A stretch of DNA of 64,000 nucleotides, from contig CP142461.1 in the NCBI GenBank assembly GCA_038049695.1, positions 31,999,001 to 32,063,000 on the forward strand, in the 5' to 3' direction. The translations under genes were made by a program, and so were the position numbers. The notes under the pieces were generated by a model. That model was not told where the DNA came from. It did not search any database and saw only the letters and a program-made list of their open reading frames with translations. The stretch's first letter is position 1. The number at the start of each line of letters is the position of its first letter. Origin of the DNA: Cinnamomum chago. Lineage: Eukaryota; Streptophyta; Magnoliopsida; Laurales; Lauraceae. Positions 1 through 11,753 of the stretch are shown in pieces.

Positions 1-634
1 CTTTCCCCATCTGTATTACTAATTCATGATTGTGGTTATGGGTGTAAAAAAAAAAATTAAAAAAAATGATAACTGTCTAACCTAGGGAACTGTACCCCGG
101 TTAATAATCATATTTTTCTGTTCAATTAATGGTTATTAAAATTGAAAAATTGTGCCTCAAAATTTTATTACAGTTTTCAATCTCGACTCACGGTTATCAA
201 CTGAAGCAAGCCGTAAAATACAGTTCGATTAATCGTTTTTCGAAAACACACAGTTAACCAAATTGTTATACTAATAAAAAGAAAAAAAAATTAAAGGGCC
301 TAAGTGAAATAAAATGATATAAGTTAAGCCCACTTTCTCGCTTCCAAGAATACAATTATTTTATGAGTTGGATTATACTTGTTTCATGTTTCTTAGAATT
401 GCATTGCATGATAGATGTTTTATAGTTTCATTTTAGACTTTTAGTTGTGTTTATTTTTATAAAAAAAATGATAGTATTGTTTTGTTTAGTATGTGAAAAA
501 TAATAGTGTTGCTCTGCATGCAAATTTAAAGGGCAAATATATAAATTTTTTTAAGTGACAATTAACCGTAACAGAACCGTCTAATAGAGTTAACCTATTA
601 ACGGCTCCAATCGACTCATAACATTAGGTATGAG
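1..634. other. AT-rich intergenic DNA with AACCG/CGGTT motifs
   Basis: No gene is visible. The stretch is rich in scattered AACCG and CGGTT words, like the interior of the hAT-type element that follows at 635. A GGGTGTAAAA start near 40 and the CGGTT-rich block to about 290 look like a diverged copy of that same family, but no clean ends or target duplication could be seen here. The last eight bases (627-634) are the left target duplication of the next element. Confidence 0.4.
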
Positions 635-1155
635 GAGGGGTGTAATGGTGAACCGTTCATCTTGGGAAAACCGTTAACCGAATCATATTTTACGGATTTT
701 TATCTTTAAAAACCATAATCGTAACTGAACCATGAAAAACTATTAAAAACCGAACCGCGGTTAACGGTTCGGTTACGATTAATTATCACTTAAAAAAAAT
801 TTGGAAAATAATTTTCATTTACCAATAGAACTTACTATGAAAAAATAACTATAATTGAAGAATGGCATAATATGTTACTATAAAAAGAAAAAAGAAAAAG
901 TAATTTTCATTCAAACTCTTAGGTTTTATTCTATTAGCAAAACCGTTCGGTTAACTGTGTGTTTTGGAACACAGTTAACCAAACCACGGTTAATGATTCA
1001 ATTCGGTTAATAACTGTGAGTCAAGATAAAAATCATAACCGAACCGTGAATCACAGTTTTCCGATTTTAATAACCGTAAATGTAATCGAACCGTGAAACA
1101 CGGTTATTAACCGCAGTTTGGTTAGTCGGTTTTTCGGTTTTATTTTACACCCCTA
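635..1155. mobile_element. Nonautonomous hAT element (MITE), 521 bp
   Basis: The left end reads GAGGGGTGTAA and the right end TTTTACACCCCTA, giving short terminal inverted repeats of the TAGGGGTGTA type. The element is flanked by a perfect 8-bp direct repeat, GGTATGAG, at 627-634 and 1156-1163, the duplication length expected of hAT transposases. The interior is dense in AACCG and CGGTT motifs in both orientations and encodes nothing. Another element with the same terminal sequence type, also with an 8-bp duplication, lies at 63157-63638. Confidence 0.85.
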
Positions 1156-1368
1156 GGTATGAGTCGGGTTCATGGTTGCCATTCAACCAACCAACCCCAA
1201 CCCATTTTAGTCTAACCTGCAAGCCTGACCCAAACTTACTTCCTCATTCATAGTTTGAGGTTGACACTTAGATATATTTCCCTAGGCTGCAGTTGGGTAT
1301 GTTGGGAAATACTTTCTCAACATGGTACATAGAGAAGCCAAACCAGCCTTACTCATTACACTTTAACT

Positions 1369-1477
1369 CAATCCTTTGGGCTCCCCTGTAGCCCCTAGTG
1401 TGGTAGTGTAGTTTCGAACCTACAACCTCTTGATGCAAACCGTGGTATTAGGCCAACTGAGCTACCCCTTGGGATTT
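1369..1477 (-). mobile_element. tRNA-derived SINE, about 109 bp
   Basis: Read on the minus strand, the head has an A box (TAGCTCAGTTGGC) and a B box (GGTTCGAAACT), the internal RNA polymerase III promoter of tRNA-derived SINEs. The copy is bounded by a perfect 14-bp target duplication, ATTACACTTTAACT, at 1355-1368 and 1478-1491, which shows retroposition. There is no long poly(A) tail; the 3' end is GGATTGAGTT-like. It shares the B-box core and following ACACTACCACACT word with a partial copy at 41191-41318. Confidence 0.85.
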
Positions 1478-1491
1478 ATTACACTTTAACT

Positions 1492-2502
1492 TGCCAACCC
1501 AAAACCAACCTAACATGGTTCTGACATGCACAATAACATTTTTTCTGGTGCCACACCTAGTTATACACGGTGAAGTACTACTCTTGAGTATGATCAATCT
1601 ATAGGCAACTGATCGCCACTGGGACGCTAGTTGCCCTCGATCACCATGAAGACACCAACGAAGAAAGGAAGGAGGATATAGAGGAACTAAAGGAGTGTTT
1701 TATTTCAATAAAGGATAATATGGGTGTTTTTAAAAAATTGAAGGAAAAATCCGCCGGAAAATAGCTTAAAATAGACGGATGTCCTTAATTGAAAACTAAT
1801 TTAAAAACTGTTGCAACGAGCGAAGAGGGCTAAGAGATGACAAACTCGAACCATCTAAGGCGATGCTTTAAAAAACTCTTTGAGATTAAAACTTGTCAAT
1901 AGGCCCTTCTTTAAATTGAAACCTCTAAAATTTAAGATCCCCCCTCCTATTGATGCCTTACTAAATTTCATTCTTATTAGAGCTTGTCACATTATTATAT
2001 TGATTAAGGGCACGTTTTCCCATAAAAGAAGTGAGGGTTGCAAAAATTAAAATCCCGCACTTAATAAAATTTATGTTTGATGCAGCCGCTTTTCCTTACA
2101 TGAAATCACAAAAATGAGATTAGTTTTCTTTGATTTCTTTAAAAAAAAAATTTATAAAAAAAAAAAATTCTTCGGTAGATTTTTCCGCATTGCATACACA
2201 GACATACCTTAAAGTGTTACACCACATGGTTCGCTGAGTAAGATAAAGCTCAAATGAATCTTAATATGATATGATTTTGTCCACTGAGTAATGAAATTTG
2301 ATGCATTCTAACTAGACTAGGTTTCTTCCAACGTGTTGTGATTTGGAAAGCCTGCCAAAATGGGCTCCCAACAAAATCTCTCATGTAATATTTTTTTTTT
2401 TTTTGGCTCTATCCTATTCCTTTAATAAAGTATTGTTTTTCTTAAATAAAAAATAAAAAATAAAAAAAAACTACCACCAGCTAGACATAAACCCAGACTC
2501 TA
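1492..2502. other. Intergenic DNA, nothing recognised
   Basis: About 1 kb of AT-rich DNA with A and T homopolymer runs (for example near 2140-2170 and 2390-2405). No coding potential, RNA gene or element ends were recognised. Confidence 0.4.
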
Positions 2503-2824
2503 GGCATGTTTAGATAGACAAAAAATAAAGTAGAGTGAAATTAAACGGGCCCTAACGGTCTAAAATTTCAACTCTATTCCGTTTGGATGAGTCTAACCCG
2601 ATAGATGAAGTAATGTTGTGAACCTCATGTACTCCATTTCACTTCAACTCTAGATACTTTCATTTCCTCGAGTAAAAGTGATTTCTACTCAAAATCTTAA
2701 CTTCAAAATAAGCATCAAAATGGAGTGAAATACTCTACTTTAACTTCAACATACTTTTCTTAATTCCACTCTACATTTGAAATCCACTTCATTTTATTTC
2801 ACTCCTCATTTATCCAAACATGCC
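2503..2824. mobile_element. Tourist-like MITE copy A
   Basis: The element starts GGCATGTTTAGAT and ends ATCCAAACATGCC, near-perfect terminal inverted repeats of the GGsCTGTTTGGAT type seen in PIF/Harbinger-derived MITEs. Its body (ACTTCATTTTA, CTCCACTCC-like words) is about 80% similar by eye to the next copy, which follows after only eight bases. No trinucleotide duplication is clear at the ends. Confidence 0.6.
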
Positions 2825-2832
2825 CAAACTTT

Positions 2833-3113
2833 GGCCTGTTTGGATTGGCAAAAAATAGAGCAGAGAGAAATTAAATGGGTCCAATAGATGAAGTAATGTT
2901 TGTGAGCTACATGTACTCCATTTTAATTCAACTCTAAATACTCTCATATCCTTGAGTAAACGTGGATTCTATTATAAACCTTAACTTCAAAATAAACATC
3001 CAAATGGAGTGAAGTGAAGCACTCTACTTTAACTTCAACCTACTTCTCTTCACTTCATTCCACATGTGAAATCTACTTCATTTTACTCCACTCCTCATTT
3101 ATCCAAACAGGCC
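2833..3113. mobile_element. Tourist-like MITE copy B
   Basis: This second copy of the same family has perfect 13-bp terminal inverted repeats, GGCCTGTTTGGAT and ATCCAAACAGGCC. It lies head-to-tail with copy A and directly abuts the larger element that starts at 3120. It has no coding capacity; small open frames inside it are chance. Confidence 0.65.
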
Positions 3114-3119
3114 CTATTA

Positions 3120-4558
3120 GGGCCGTTTGTTTGCATGAGAGGAGTAAAAGAGGAGTGAAATATCATATGCAAGTAGAGTTAAAGAGGAGCGGATTGAAAT
3201 AAATGAGTGGAGTTATTTTTGTTGTGTTTGGATGATTGGGGTAAAATAAAATGAATTTACTCTTCATGTGTTCGGATAACATGAAGTAAAGTAACAAAAA
3301 AAAAAAAAAAAAAAACCACTGCCATTTAAAGTTTTGTGAACCATCCACTCTCAAATAATAAAATTGCTTGGTACCTTTTGACAATTCTCATTATGGGCCA
3401 CCCACATCTAGGATAAGTTGCCATCCAGTGGACCCCACTATTAGTGATTCATTAAGGAACCACTTAATGGGATTGCGACCCACAAGATGGATGACCCTGA
3501 CCAATATTTGTGGAAACCATGTAATTATCATAAGGCCCACCCTAATTGGGTGCACAGTATGCTTTTGATCTAACCATCTATTCAAAAGAATTCTATTAGA
3601 TGGTAAAAATGTCCCTCAATGAGAACCACTAGAGGCATTTTTTAAAATGTGGTAAGATGTCTCTGGCCATGGGATATTGTTTCTAACATTAAAATAAAAC
3701 TTCATATTGATAATCTGAACATGAACCCAACACATGCTTTCCACCATCCTAAAAATTCATGTGAAGGCAAACTTGATTTCGTTTGTTGCCTAAAGCCATT
3801 ACCAAAGAGTACTAAAGAATTTTATCGCAATAATAGACTACATAGTATGACTGAAGTCATGGCTTTGTGATAGTTATTACTACCATAAGAAACATTCACT
3901 AAAAAGATCACATCAACAAGACTCTTAAGCCAACCACAATATGGAACTTACTGAGCATATCAAATGGCAATGTTCATCAAGCAATCCATATACTTATAAC
4001 CGAAGACATGTAGTATATGAATACCTGTAACCAAATACCTGAATTATACTAACACAATTCCTATGCAAAACCAAAATTCTATTCTCCCAAAAGCAAACAA
4101 ACATCTCAGTGAATAAGCTAACATCCCAATTTAAGAAAACACATTCAAATAAAGTCTTAAACATATGCAACGTCACAATGAAAAGAGTTTTTATTGTAAT
4201 TATCCAAAGCAGCCCATATTGACATCTAATGTGCTGATTTGGATAATTGGGAATCACTGATAAAGCTCATCTCGCATTCTTCTCAATCGTCCCAAAATGA
4301 AATCCCTCTTATCGTACATGAGAGAATAAGAAGTAGAATAAATAGGAAGGTGGAGGAAGGTGGGGAGGAGTAAACGGATTTATTCGGGTGGAGTGGGATA
4401 ACTTGAGGGTGGATAAAGTCAAATAAAGTAACTGCAAGCTAGGCAGATGTGTTTACTCAACCCTTGAAATCTCCCCAAACACCCCTTAGAGTAAAAAATT
4501 CACCGTTGCAACCCATTTCAACCCTCCTTTATTCTACTCCATGACAAACAAACAGGCC
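3120..4558. mobile_element. PIF/Harbinger-like nonautonomous element, 1.44 kb
   Basis: The left terminus GGGCCGTTTGTTTG and the inverse of the right terminus, GGCCTGTTTGTTTG, form imperfect terminal inverted repeats that continue into matching GGAGTAAAA-type subterminal sequence. Both sides carry a TTA trinucleotide (3117-3119 and 4559-4561), the PIF/Harbinger target duplication. The interior has no transposase frame. It includes a stretch (3390-3560) of GGGCCCACC-like sequence typical of plant intergenic DNA. A chance pairing of two related MITE ends around ordinary DNA cannot be excluded. Confidence 0.55.
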
Positions 4559-4807
4559 TTAAGATGGTTTCAACTGACAACTTTTTTTCCCCTTTTCTCA
4601 TGCAAAGTAAAATAAGCAGGTTACAGAGGCATCAGTTTCATTTAAATTAAGCTTGATCATTAACAATCTCTTTCGACCAAATGCGAAAGCTGTCAGGTGC
4701 ATTTACAGATCGTCATAATATCAGGCCTTTGTCAAATAGAAATATAACATTTCAACAGTGAATGATGATATAATATTGAATTGAGGTGGTGTCACACAAT
4801 TTAAACC

Positions 4808-7800
4808 TTATGGGACTGACTGATAGTCTTTTGCAACCTTTGCAAATCGCTCCAAACCGCCTAGTAGCAAGCCTTCTAGAAAGGGTCTTAATGCCTGGAG
4901 AAACCCAAAAATAAATGCTGAATCCTATGAATGTGCATACCTAGTTTATGCAGGAAGAAAACTTGCAAGCGGAAGGGTCTTCTATATTCCAAGGAATAAG
5001 CGATATTTCCATAGATATGCGCAAATCTGATGTTCGGTGCAAAAAGATTTTGCCGGGGAAAAGTGCCGGGTAAAATCCACACTTGAGGATTGACACGAGG
5101 AGGGGAGGTTGGACCCATGATTTTTTAGCAGATCTGTGCACTCCCACCCTCCTCTGTCTAGCACTGAGCCAAACAGGCACTGTGGATTTCACAGCAAGAA
5201 GAATCTGAACCCAAAATGTCCGCAAAGAAGGACACCAAAGATTCCATAAGCCATGGAATCCATGCCTGCCTCCATACATCCTAAAAGTTTCTGAAGTAAG
5301 TTCAAGATACTTACTGATGCTACCGGTGTTAAAATCTGAGGTACTTCATATGAAACAGTTAGCTGAAATGGAAAAAAAAGATACACAACTGAGGCCCTCT
5401 TTTCAAAGAGATGCGAGGAAACCAATAAAAATAAATTAGTAAGGGTATGCTTGGACATAAGATCAATCACAAATGGTTTGCACAATTGGAAAAATGGAAG
5501 GTTACCTGTTCCTCTCCCTGTTTCTGAACAACATAAAGAAATCAGAAAACATATTAGGGAGAAGACAGTTTTGTAACTTTCCACCTCAATCAATCTTGGT
5601 GATTGGTGCCGATAGTGACACGGCAGAATAGACAAGATCATTGGGTTCCAAGTCCAAATGGATCACAGTTGGAAAACCATAAATTATGATTAAAAAAAAT
5701 TCAAACCATTTGAGTTTCAGAGTACATCCAGATGCACCCTAAAAAAATGATGGTAACAGAGATCCAGGTATCGTATAAGGTAGTCTCACTTCTATTAAGC
5801 ATGACGATGGGCCTTTTGGGTAAAATCGTGTAGCTCCTCTGCAAATGAGAACGCACTTAAGTTCACTGAATTCTTAACATCAGCTAGCTTTGAAAACTTG
5901 AAAAATACAGTGACTCATAAAATCAGAAAATATTGTGCATTTACATCAGATTAACCGATGAACATTCATCAATCAGACTCAAACTTTCATCTGGCAGAAG
6001 AAAGAACATTTTATGCAACTTCATTCAAAAAGTGCATCACAGATGAGATAAAGGGAGTGCAGCTCAAGAAAGGCCTACCCCATCTGGTCTAATATGAATC
6101 TGATAATAAAAGTGATATTGATGGATGCCCATGTGGGTGTTACAAGGCATCTAACAGTAAAAAAGATAAAACTACAGCACAGTTTCCATAAAGACCTCTG
6201 CGTAAAGAGAACAAAGGTTTGTAAACAAAAATCGATCAACACGTAGAAACTGATCAAATGGAAAGATTCAACTAAAGGTTGGTTCTAAAGTGATCGCTGT
6301 TGGCACGTCTTACAAGAACAAACTTACTTGTTAGGTACACCTTCCAGGGATCGCCAATGGATTTTCTGATTTGGGATAGGCTGCACTTAAGAAATACATT
6401 GAAGGATACTCTCATTTAAGTATTTACATGAACAACGGAGGAAAAGAAAAGGAAAAAGAATAATGTGATTCTCACCTGCATATTTCTGGCAAGCCATGAA
6501 AATTCAAGATCACGACCAAATGCTTCATACTTCAATGACCAACGTGAAAGGTCAGGCTTGTCTTCTAAAACCTGTTATAGTTTAACATGTGGGGTCAAAA
6601 TTTCTAGCCTAAATGTACACATTGCAGTCTACAGAAATTATTAAGAAAAATAAAACAAGGAATTTTCAGGTTTAGTTTTGCTCCTTGGAATCTTGGGAGC
6701 TGAGAGAAATCTACTGGTTTTAGTGGTCTTTTTTAACAGGTATAATCCCAAATCAAGAAAAATTTCTTGACTCCCAAAAAGGCTACGAGCCTAGGGCTGA
6801 GGAAGAAAATTTTTCTCAAGGGGGTCACAATGTAAAAAATAAAATAAAAAACTGACGGGGCCACTGTAAGATATAAATTAAACTTAGTAAAACTTGTTCA
6901 TCTGAAAGGATAAAACTTAAGTGGTTTGATACGCTCTAAAGTACCATGGTAAAGGGTTCTTCCCAAAAACATTTGCATTTTTGTTCTTTGCCTATAGTCC
7001 AAAGATGCTTCTGATTAGAGAAAACGAGACAAGAAATATATATATATATATATTCTCACATGGATTCCTCAATCTATGCATGTAACATTTACAGTTTGAT
7101 TACTCCAGCTACATTATTGTCAAAGGTGATTCAAGTAACATATAGCTTTGGCATCTAGGAAACAAGCAATCTCAATTATAAATATTACTCCATCTTATTG
7201 TCTTAGTCTTACAGGTTGTGTTTTGCCATCCTCTATGATACGGCAATCATGAGAAACTTGAAGGAGGCTCTGTCTCATCATTACTAGGGAGATAGACCAT
7301 GATAACGAGATGTCAGATCTCAAGGAAACAATATGCGGGAACTTGCAAACTTATCTCAAGGTGAACAGGCTATCAGATACAAATGGATCTATGGACACCC
7401 ACTCAAGCCAAATGGAGCTAAGTTCGCCTAGTTGCTAGAGGCCTTACTCAGAACTGCTTTCTTTTACACTTGAGACTAAAATCAGCTTTGCTTTTAGATG
7501 CATTCAACATACAAAAGTAAATCAACCTCTGAAACGAAGCTAAAATAAACAGAACCAAAAGAATCTGATGATCACCAATCAAAATGGTGAAGATCAACTA
7601 AAAATCGCATGCACATGTAAAAAGACATGCAAATTCTTTTTTTCCCATGGACTGTTCATATCATGGAGAAAATAACATCACTGGCTCAGATAGGAATTTG
7701 AATCACTTTACCTTAAAATATTTTCAGAAAGGAATTGAAAAAATAAATCCAGGGAGCAAGATATCCAAATAAGCTGAGAAGGAACCACAAAAGGCCAAAA

Positions 7801-10800
7801 GGAATTCCAAGAAAACGGCCATATAATTATTTTCCTTATAACCATTTTATCTGCATAAGAAAGGGATATGTCACAGTATGATGATGAGCAAGAAAAGGGC
7901 AGCGAGAATAGAACTTCTTGGGAGGAAGAAATGCTAATGTGCATTTTGTCCATTGCAATAACTGTTGCAAGTGCATAGGTGCCCCGTGCAAATAGAAAAA
8001 AGGAGGTTCCCACATCAGGGTATGCTATAAAACTTACTGTTTAGGAAGGAAAACGGGGCTAGTCTGGAAGGGAGTTCTTTATGAATAAATTTATTAACAT
8101 GAAAAGAGAATAGACAAAGATTCAACATTCAACTTGATTCAGGACATCTCATTCTATCTCTAATTTGTGACACTTTGACATAGTCAGGGCACTTCTTTGT
8201 ATAAGTTTATGAAGTCCTGGACATGTCACTAATTTCTAAGCCTACCTAAACATTGGAAATGAAAATCCCAGAAAGTGTCATGGTAACACTAGTAGTCCTT
8301 TCCTAGATGCCTCTTGCCAAGCGGGGAAGGACTGTACTTGGCAGGAAAAACCATATCCATGCAAATCATCATTCCAGTATGCATTATGAACTTAAAATCA
8401 GGTACATGAATACATTTAAAAACCACTCCCCTTTGCATCAGAATGTCTAAAAATAATTGTACCCAAATTAAGAGTTCATCTTATGTGTTGTATTGTATTC
8501 CAAAAATAAAGTTTCAGGGAATTTTTATTTGTTTTAGGCGAGCTGGAACCTTTATTACAGGTGAATATATCTCTGATTATGTATGTATTCTGTAAGCACC
8601 TTTACAGATGATATGAATGGCATCCAACGTGGAATGGCTTCACGATCACTATAGCAATTGTAGGCAACTGAACAAGGAACATCAACTTCAATTTTAGCCC
8701 TGCAACCAAGATGATTTAGTTACAAGTGCTAACAACCCTCATGACCTTTAGTTTCACTACTATGCCACTGATGCCACCATCTTTTCCAGCAAAATTAACA
8801 AACTGAAAAAAGGTAAGGTCATGAAATAGCACAATAATAGTTTACTGACAAATTCAATAAGCATAGTCAAATGGATCCACAAAGGGTGCATCACAAGTCC
8901 CATAAAGGATAATAATAGTTAAAACATGCACATGCAATTTTATAATACGTTCCACAATATCAGGGATATATTAGGTAGTTATTACACCAGACAAAACAAC
9001 TGATCATTGCCTAAAATATGAAGCAGATTATGGAAATGATGCTGAATAATTGATATGCTGACCAAACTATAGTTTCATGAATCTTCTACTGAGATTGCTG
9101 CCCAAATTTTGTATTATTGTGATAATTGTATGTGTCATATCCTGAAATAATATGTTGTATATTACTATATTTTTTGGTTGTCATTCCCATTCATGCCTCC
9201 TCGCCAGTTTCTCGTCAAATTGGTCGTGGAGAAAAATAAACTGAATGTTTCATACAAAGGCTGTCAAATCCCTTGTTTGTTTATCAAGAATAGCTTTAGA
9301 TATAGGTTTGGAAGGCCTTGTTTGATGGGCCCTAGCAGTGGATCCTTATTGGACTGATCTACTCAGGTAAATAAGGTAAATTTGGATTTTAGTGATAGTT
9401 AAAGGACATTTGGGACCTCGTGCTGGAATTGGGGACAAATAGAGACCACATCAGTATGGAGGGGAAGGGGGAGAGGTACTATTTCAGTCATCACTGGTTC
9501 CAAGGATTTGTCAAACTTGATTAAGCTGGAAGTGTTTGTACTACTAGTGGAATGATAAGAAGGTATGCACTTTCCGTTGTGTAAAGTTGTTAGAGGTGAA
9601 ACTTCTATGCAATTAAATGGATATGATGTTAGAATGAGACTCATGGAGGTTAGCTAATAGGTCAAAGAGATGACAGAGATCTATTCCGTCTGAATGCATC
9701 CTTATAAAAAATTCAAAGAGAGGCTAATATGGAAGCTGATTCTCTAGAACAATGGGACGTTGATTGTCCGCGTTTGACCAATAGCAAGGCCTTTTTCTTC
9801 ACAGCCTTCATGACTGGACCACTTATAGCAATTTAGCTGGCATTTATGTTGACGCAGGCCATTTCGCTAAGGCCAATTTGGCTCTTAAAGAAGTTTGAGA
9901 GGATCATCAACATTCGAGATTGTATGGCATACCATTTTCTAATCAGCTTGTATGCAGGCACTTCCAATTTGGCCACAGTTAATGGGTATGGAGTCACTAA
10001 AGTCAGCCTTTCCAAACACTCCCAACTTGAGTTATCTCACCATGCTAAAATCCCTTGCTAGACTGGATGATTTAGATGGTATGAAGAAATGCTTTGAGAA
10101 ATGGGAATTGGGTTGCCCTGCTAATGATATCAGGATAGCAAGTGTTCTCATAAATTATTACTTGAGATGGGGCATGACAAAGAAGCTGAAACACTTCTTG
10201 AGAACACCATGAGTAAGGCATCTGAACCCAACTTTAGGACCCTAGAGATAAACATAGATTTCTAGTTGAAGAACAATGACAAGGACAGTCGTTATATTCT
10301 TTAGATTTTGCTTTATTTAATAGTTACTTTTAACAGCTAAAAAAAAACTCCTAGGTGGAACAGAAATATAAGTATATAAAAGCTTAGAAATGGAGACCTG
10401 GTCATTTCAAATTTTCAATGAAGGGGTATACATCAAGCACTCAAAATAGTACTTAGAAAATTAATATAATTCTATCCTTAAGTTGATGCTACACACCCAT
10501 TACAGTTTGATCCTCCTCTACTTTTTTTTTTTTTTTCTTTTTTTTTTTGCTAGGATCCTTCTCTACTTGGTTCTTTTCAAACAAGAGCATTTAACGTGCC
10601 GTGGCACCACATTCAACCTAGGTGACTGTTCATGTGGGGCATGGCAAGTATAGCTCAGAAATGAGCTGAATTAAAATGAAACAGATATCAAACATCTATA
10701 ACAATACTTAAAAATCGGATGCGATAGGTCCAATTTTGATCAGAGCCACACAGGCAATTTCAATTCAGATCCTCGTTAAAAGGCCTAGCAATAATCACTA

Positions 10801-11753
10801 CTAGCATCAAATATTCCAGGAAATATATTAATACACATGCATTCCATAGATTTAATCGGAAGATAAAGCATAAATTGATGATAGGTTGAAGCCACTCATT
10901 TATGTTCAGGATGAGATCCCAACACAACAGTTCCAGGAGCATCAGATTTCTATCCCTCTAATTTCCTCTCACTCCAAAACCAAAAAAAAAACAGTAGACA
11001 TGGATGAGAAGCAGGCAGTTCATTCATCTGGGTCAGTCCCCAAATGAGCCATAGAGCAAAACCAGTAAGTAATATGCAGACAGATTGGTCAATCAACTGG
11101 TGGTACACATACCCAAACCAAAAGACACATAGCAAGGTACCCAACTGGATTGTTAAGATGGTCTAGCCATGGCAAATTTCTTTTTTCTGGCCCCCATCAA
11201 AGGTGAAGCCCTGATAATCACACACAAGCTCTCTGCCCCTGATGGCAGTGGATCACATCCTCATACAAACAAATGTCAATCAAATCAAAATGGGGTTTTT
11301 AGTCAATACATTAAAAAAACTAAGAAAATTAGATACCAATCAAGATACTTCTCTTTGCTTGAATCTACCAAAACCCATGTCATTTCAGAACCACCTCACT
11401 AAAATGCATGCTAACATGAAGATAAAGAAAATTACAAAAGAAAATCATGGGGGAATAAAAGAGAGGGGAGATGATGAAAACTATCAAATGGATAAGGTGA
11501 AAAGACTTGTGGGGTATGGTATTTACATGCAATCTTGCCATTCCATGACAGGTGAGAAAGGTCTGGAGGGAGTGATGGTAGATTTTCTCTTCACCCCAGA
11601 TGAGTTTCTGAAGAAAAGGTGATTGAGAGGTGGCTTTGAAGAGATTCTGCTGTTGAAAAAGGTGTTTAAAAAGACCCCATTTCTATTACTATTGCTTCTG
11701 ATGGAATGGGCGACTGAGGCAGGACTCGAAATTGAACATGGCACTGCAGACAT
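4808..11753 (-). CDS. SRPBCC (START-like, polyketide cyclase/lipid transport) protein, probably plastid-targeted
   Basis: Seven exons, 219 residues: 11753-11527, 8699-8600, 6571-6476, 6380-6328, 5838-5790, 5362-5315, 4894-4808. All introns are GT/AG and the frame stays open to the TAA. Residues 1-70 are rich in Ser, Asn, Arg and nearly free of acids, like a plastid transit peptide (SSPASVAHSIRSNSNRNG). The rest matches by memory the Arabidopsis At4g01650/At1g02475 family of COQ10-like SRPBCC proteins: EVDVPCSVAYNCYSDREAIP, DLSRWSLKYEAFGRDLEFSW, IHWRSLEGVPN, RFYPKGPSSC, and VSYEVPQILTPVASALRPFL closing with ERFAKVAKDY. Such helix-grip folds bind hydrophobic ligands; no catalytic role is certain. 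The start is the first Met of the open exon, fitting a transit peptide. Intron 1 is 2.8 kb and contains a broken antisense PPR copy. The next gene downstream on this strand is none within the window. Confidence 0.9.
9785..10280 (+). pseudogene. Broken P-class PPR gene fragment inside intron 1 of the SRPBCC gene
   Basis: The plus strand encodes pieces of a mitochondrial-type P-class pentatricopeptide repeat protein in shifting frames: DWTTYSNLAGIYVDAGHFAK (from about 9812), then FERIINIRDCMAYHFLISLY (to about 9955), then MESLKSAFPNTPNLSYLTML and LDDLDGMKKCFEKWELGCPA (to about 10210), and finally SEPNFRTLEI. At least two frameshifts (near 9890 and 9965) and a stop near 10265 interrupt it. It resembles the At1g02370/At4g21705 group as I recall it. 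No intron is apparent, so it may be a retrocopy or a fragment of an intron-poor gene. It runs antisense to the host transcript. Confidence 0.75.

Noticed and set aside
1441-1470. tRNA gene on the minus strand
   Set aside because: A and B boxes are present, but no acceptor stem or cloverleaf pairing was evident and the unit is flanked by a 14-bp target duplication, so it was called a SINE.
11242-11622. 126-residue Lys-rich open frame
   Set aside because: Overlaps exon 1 of the SRPBCC gene on the opposite strand and has no family resemblance.
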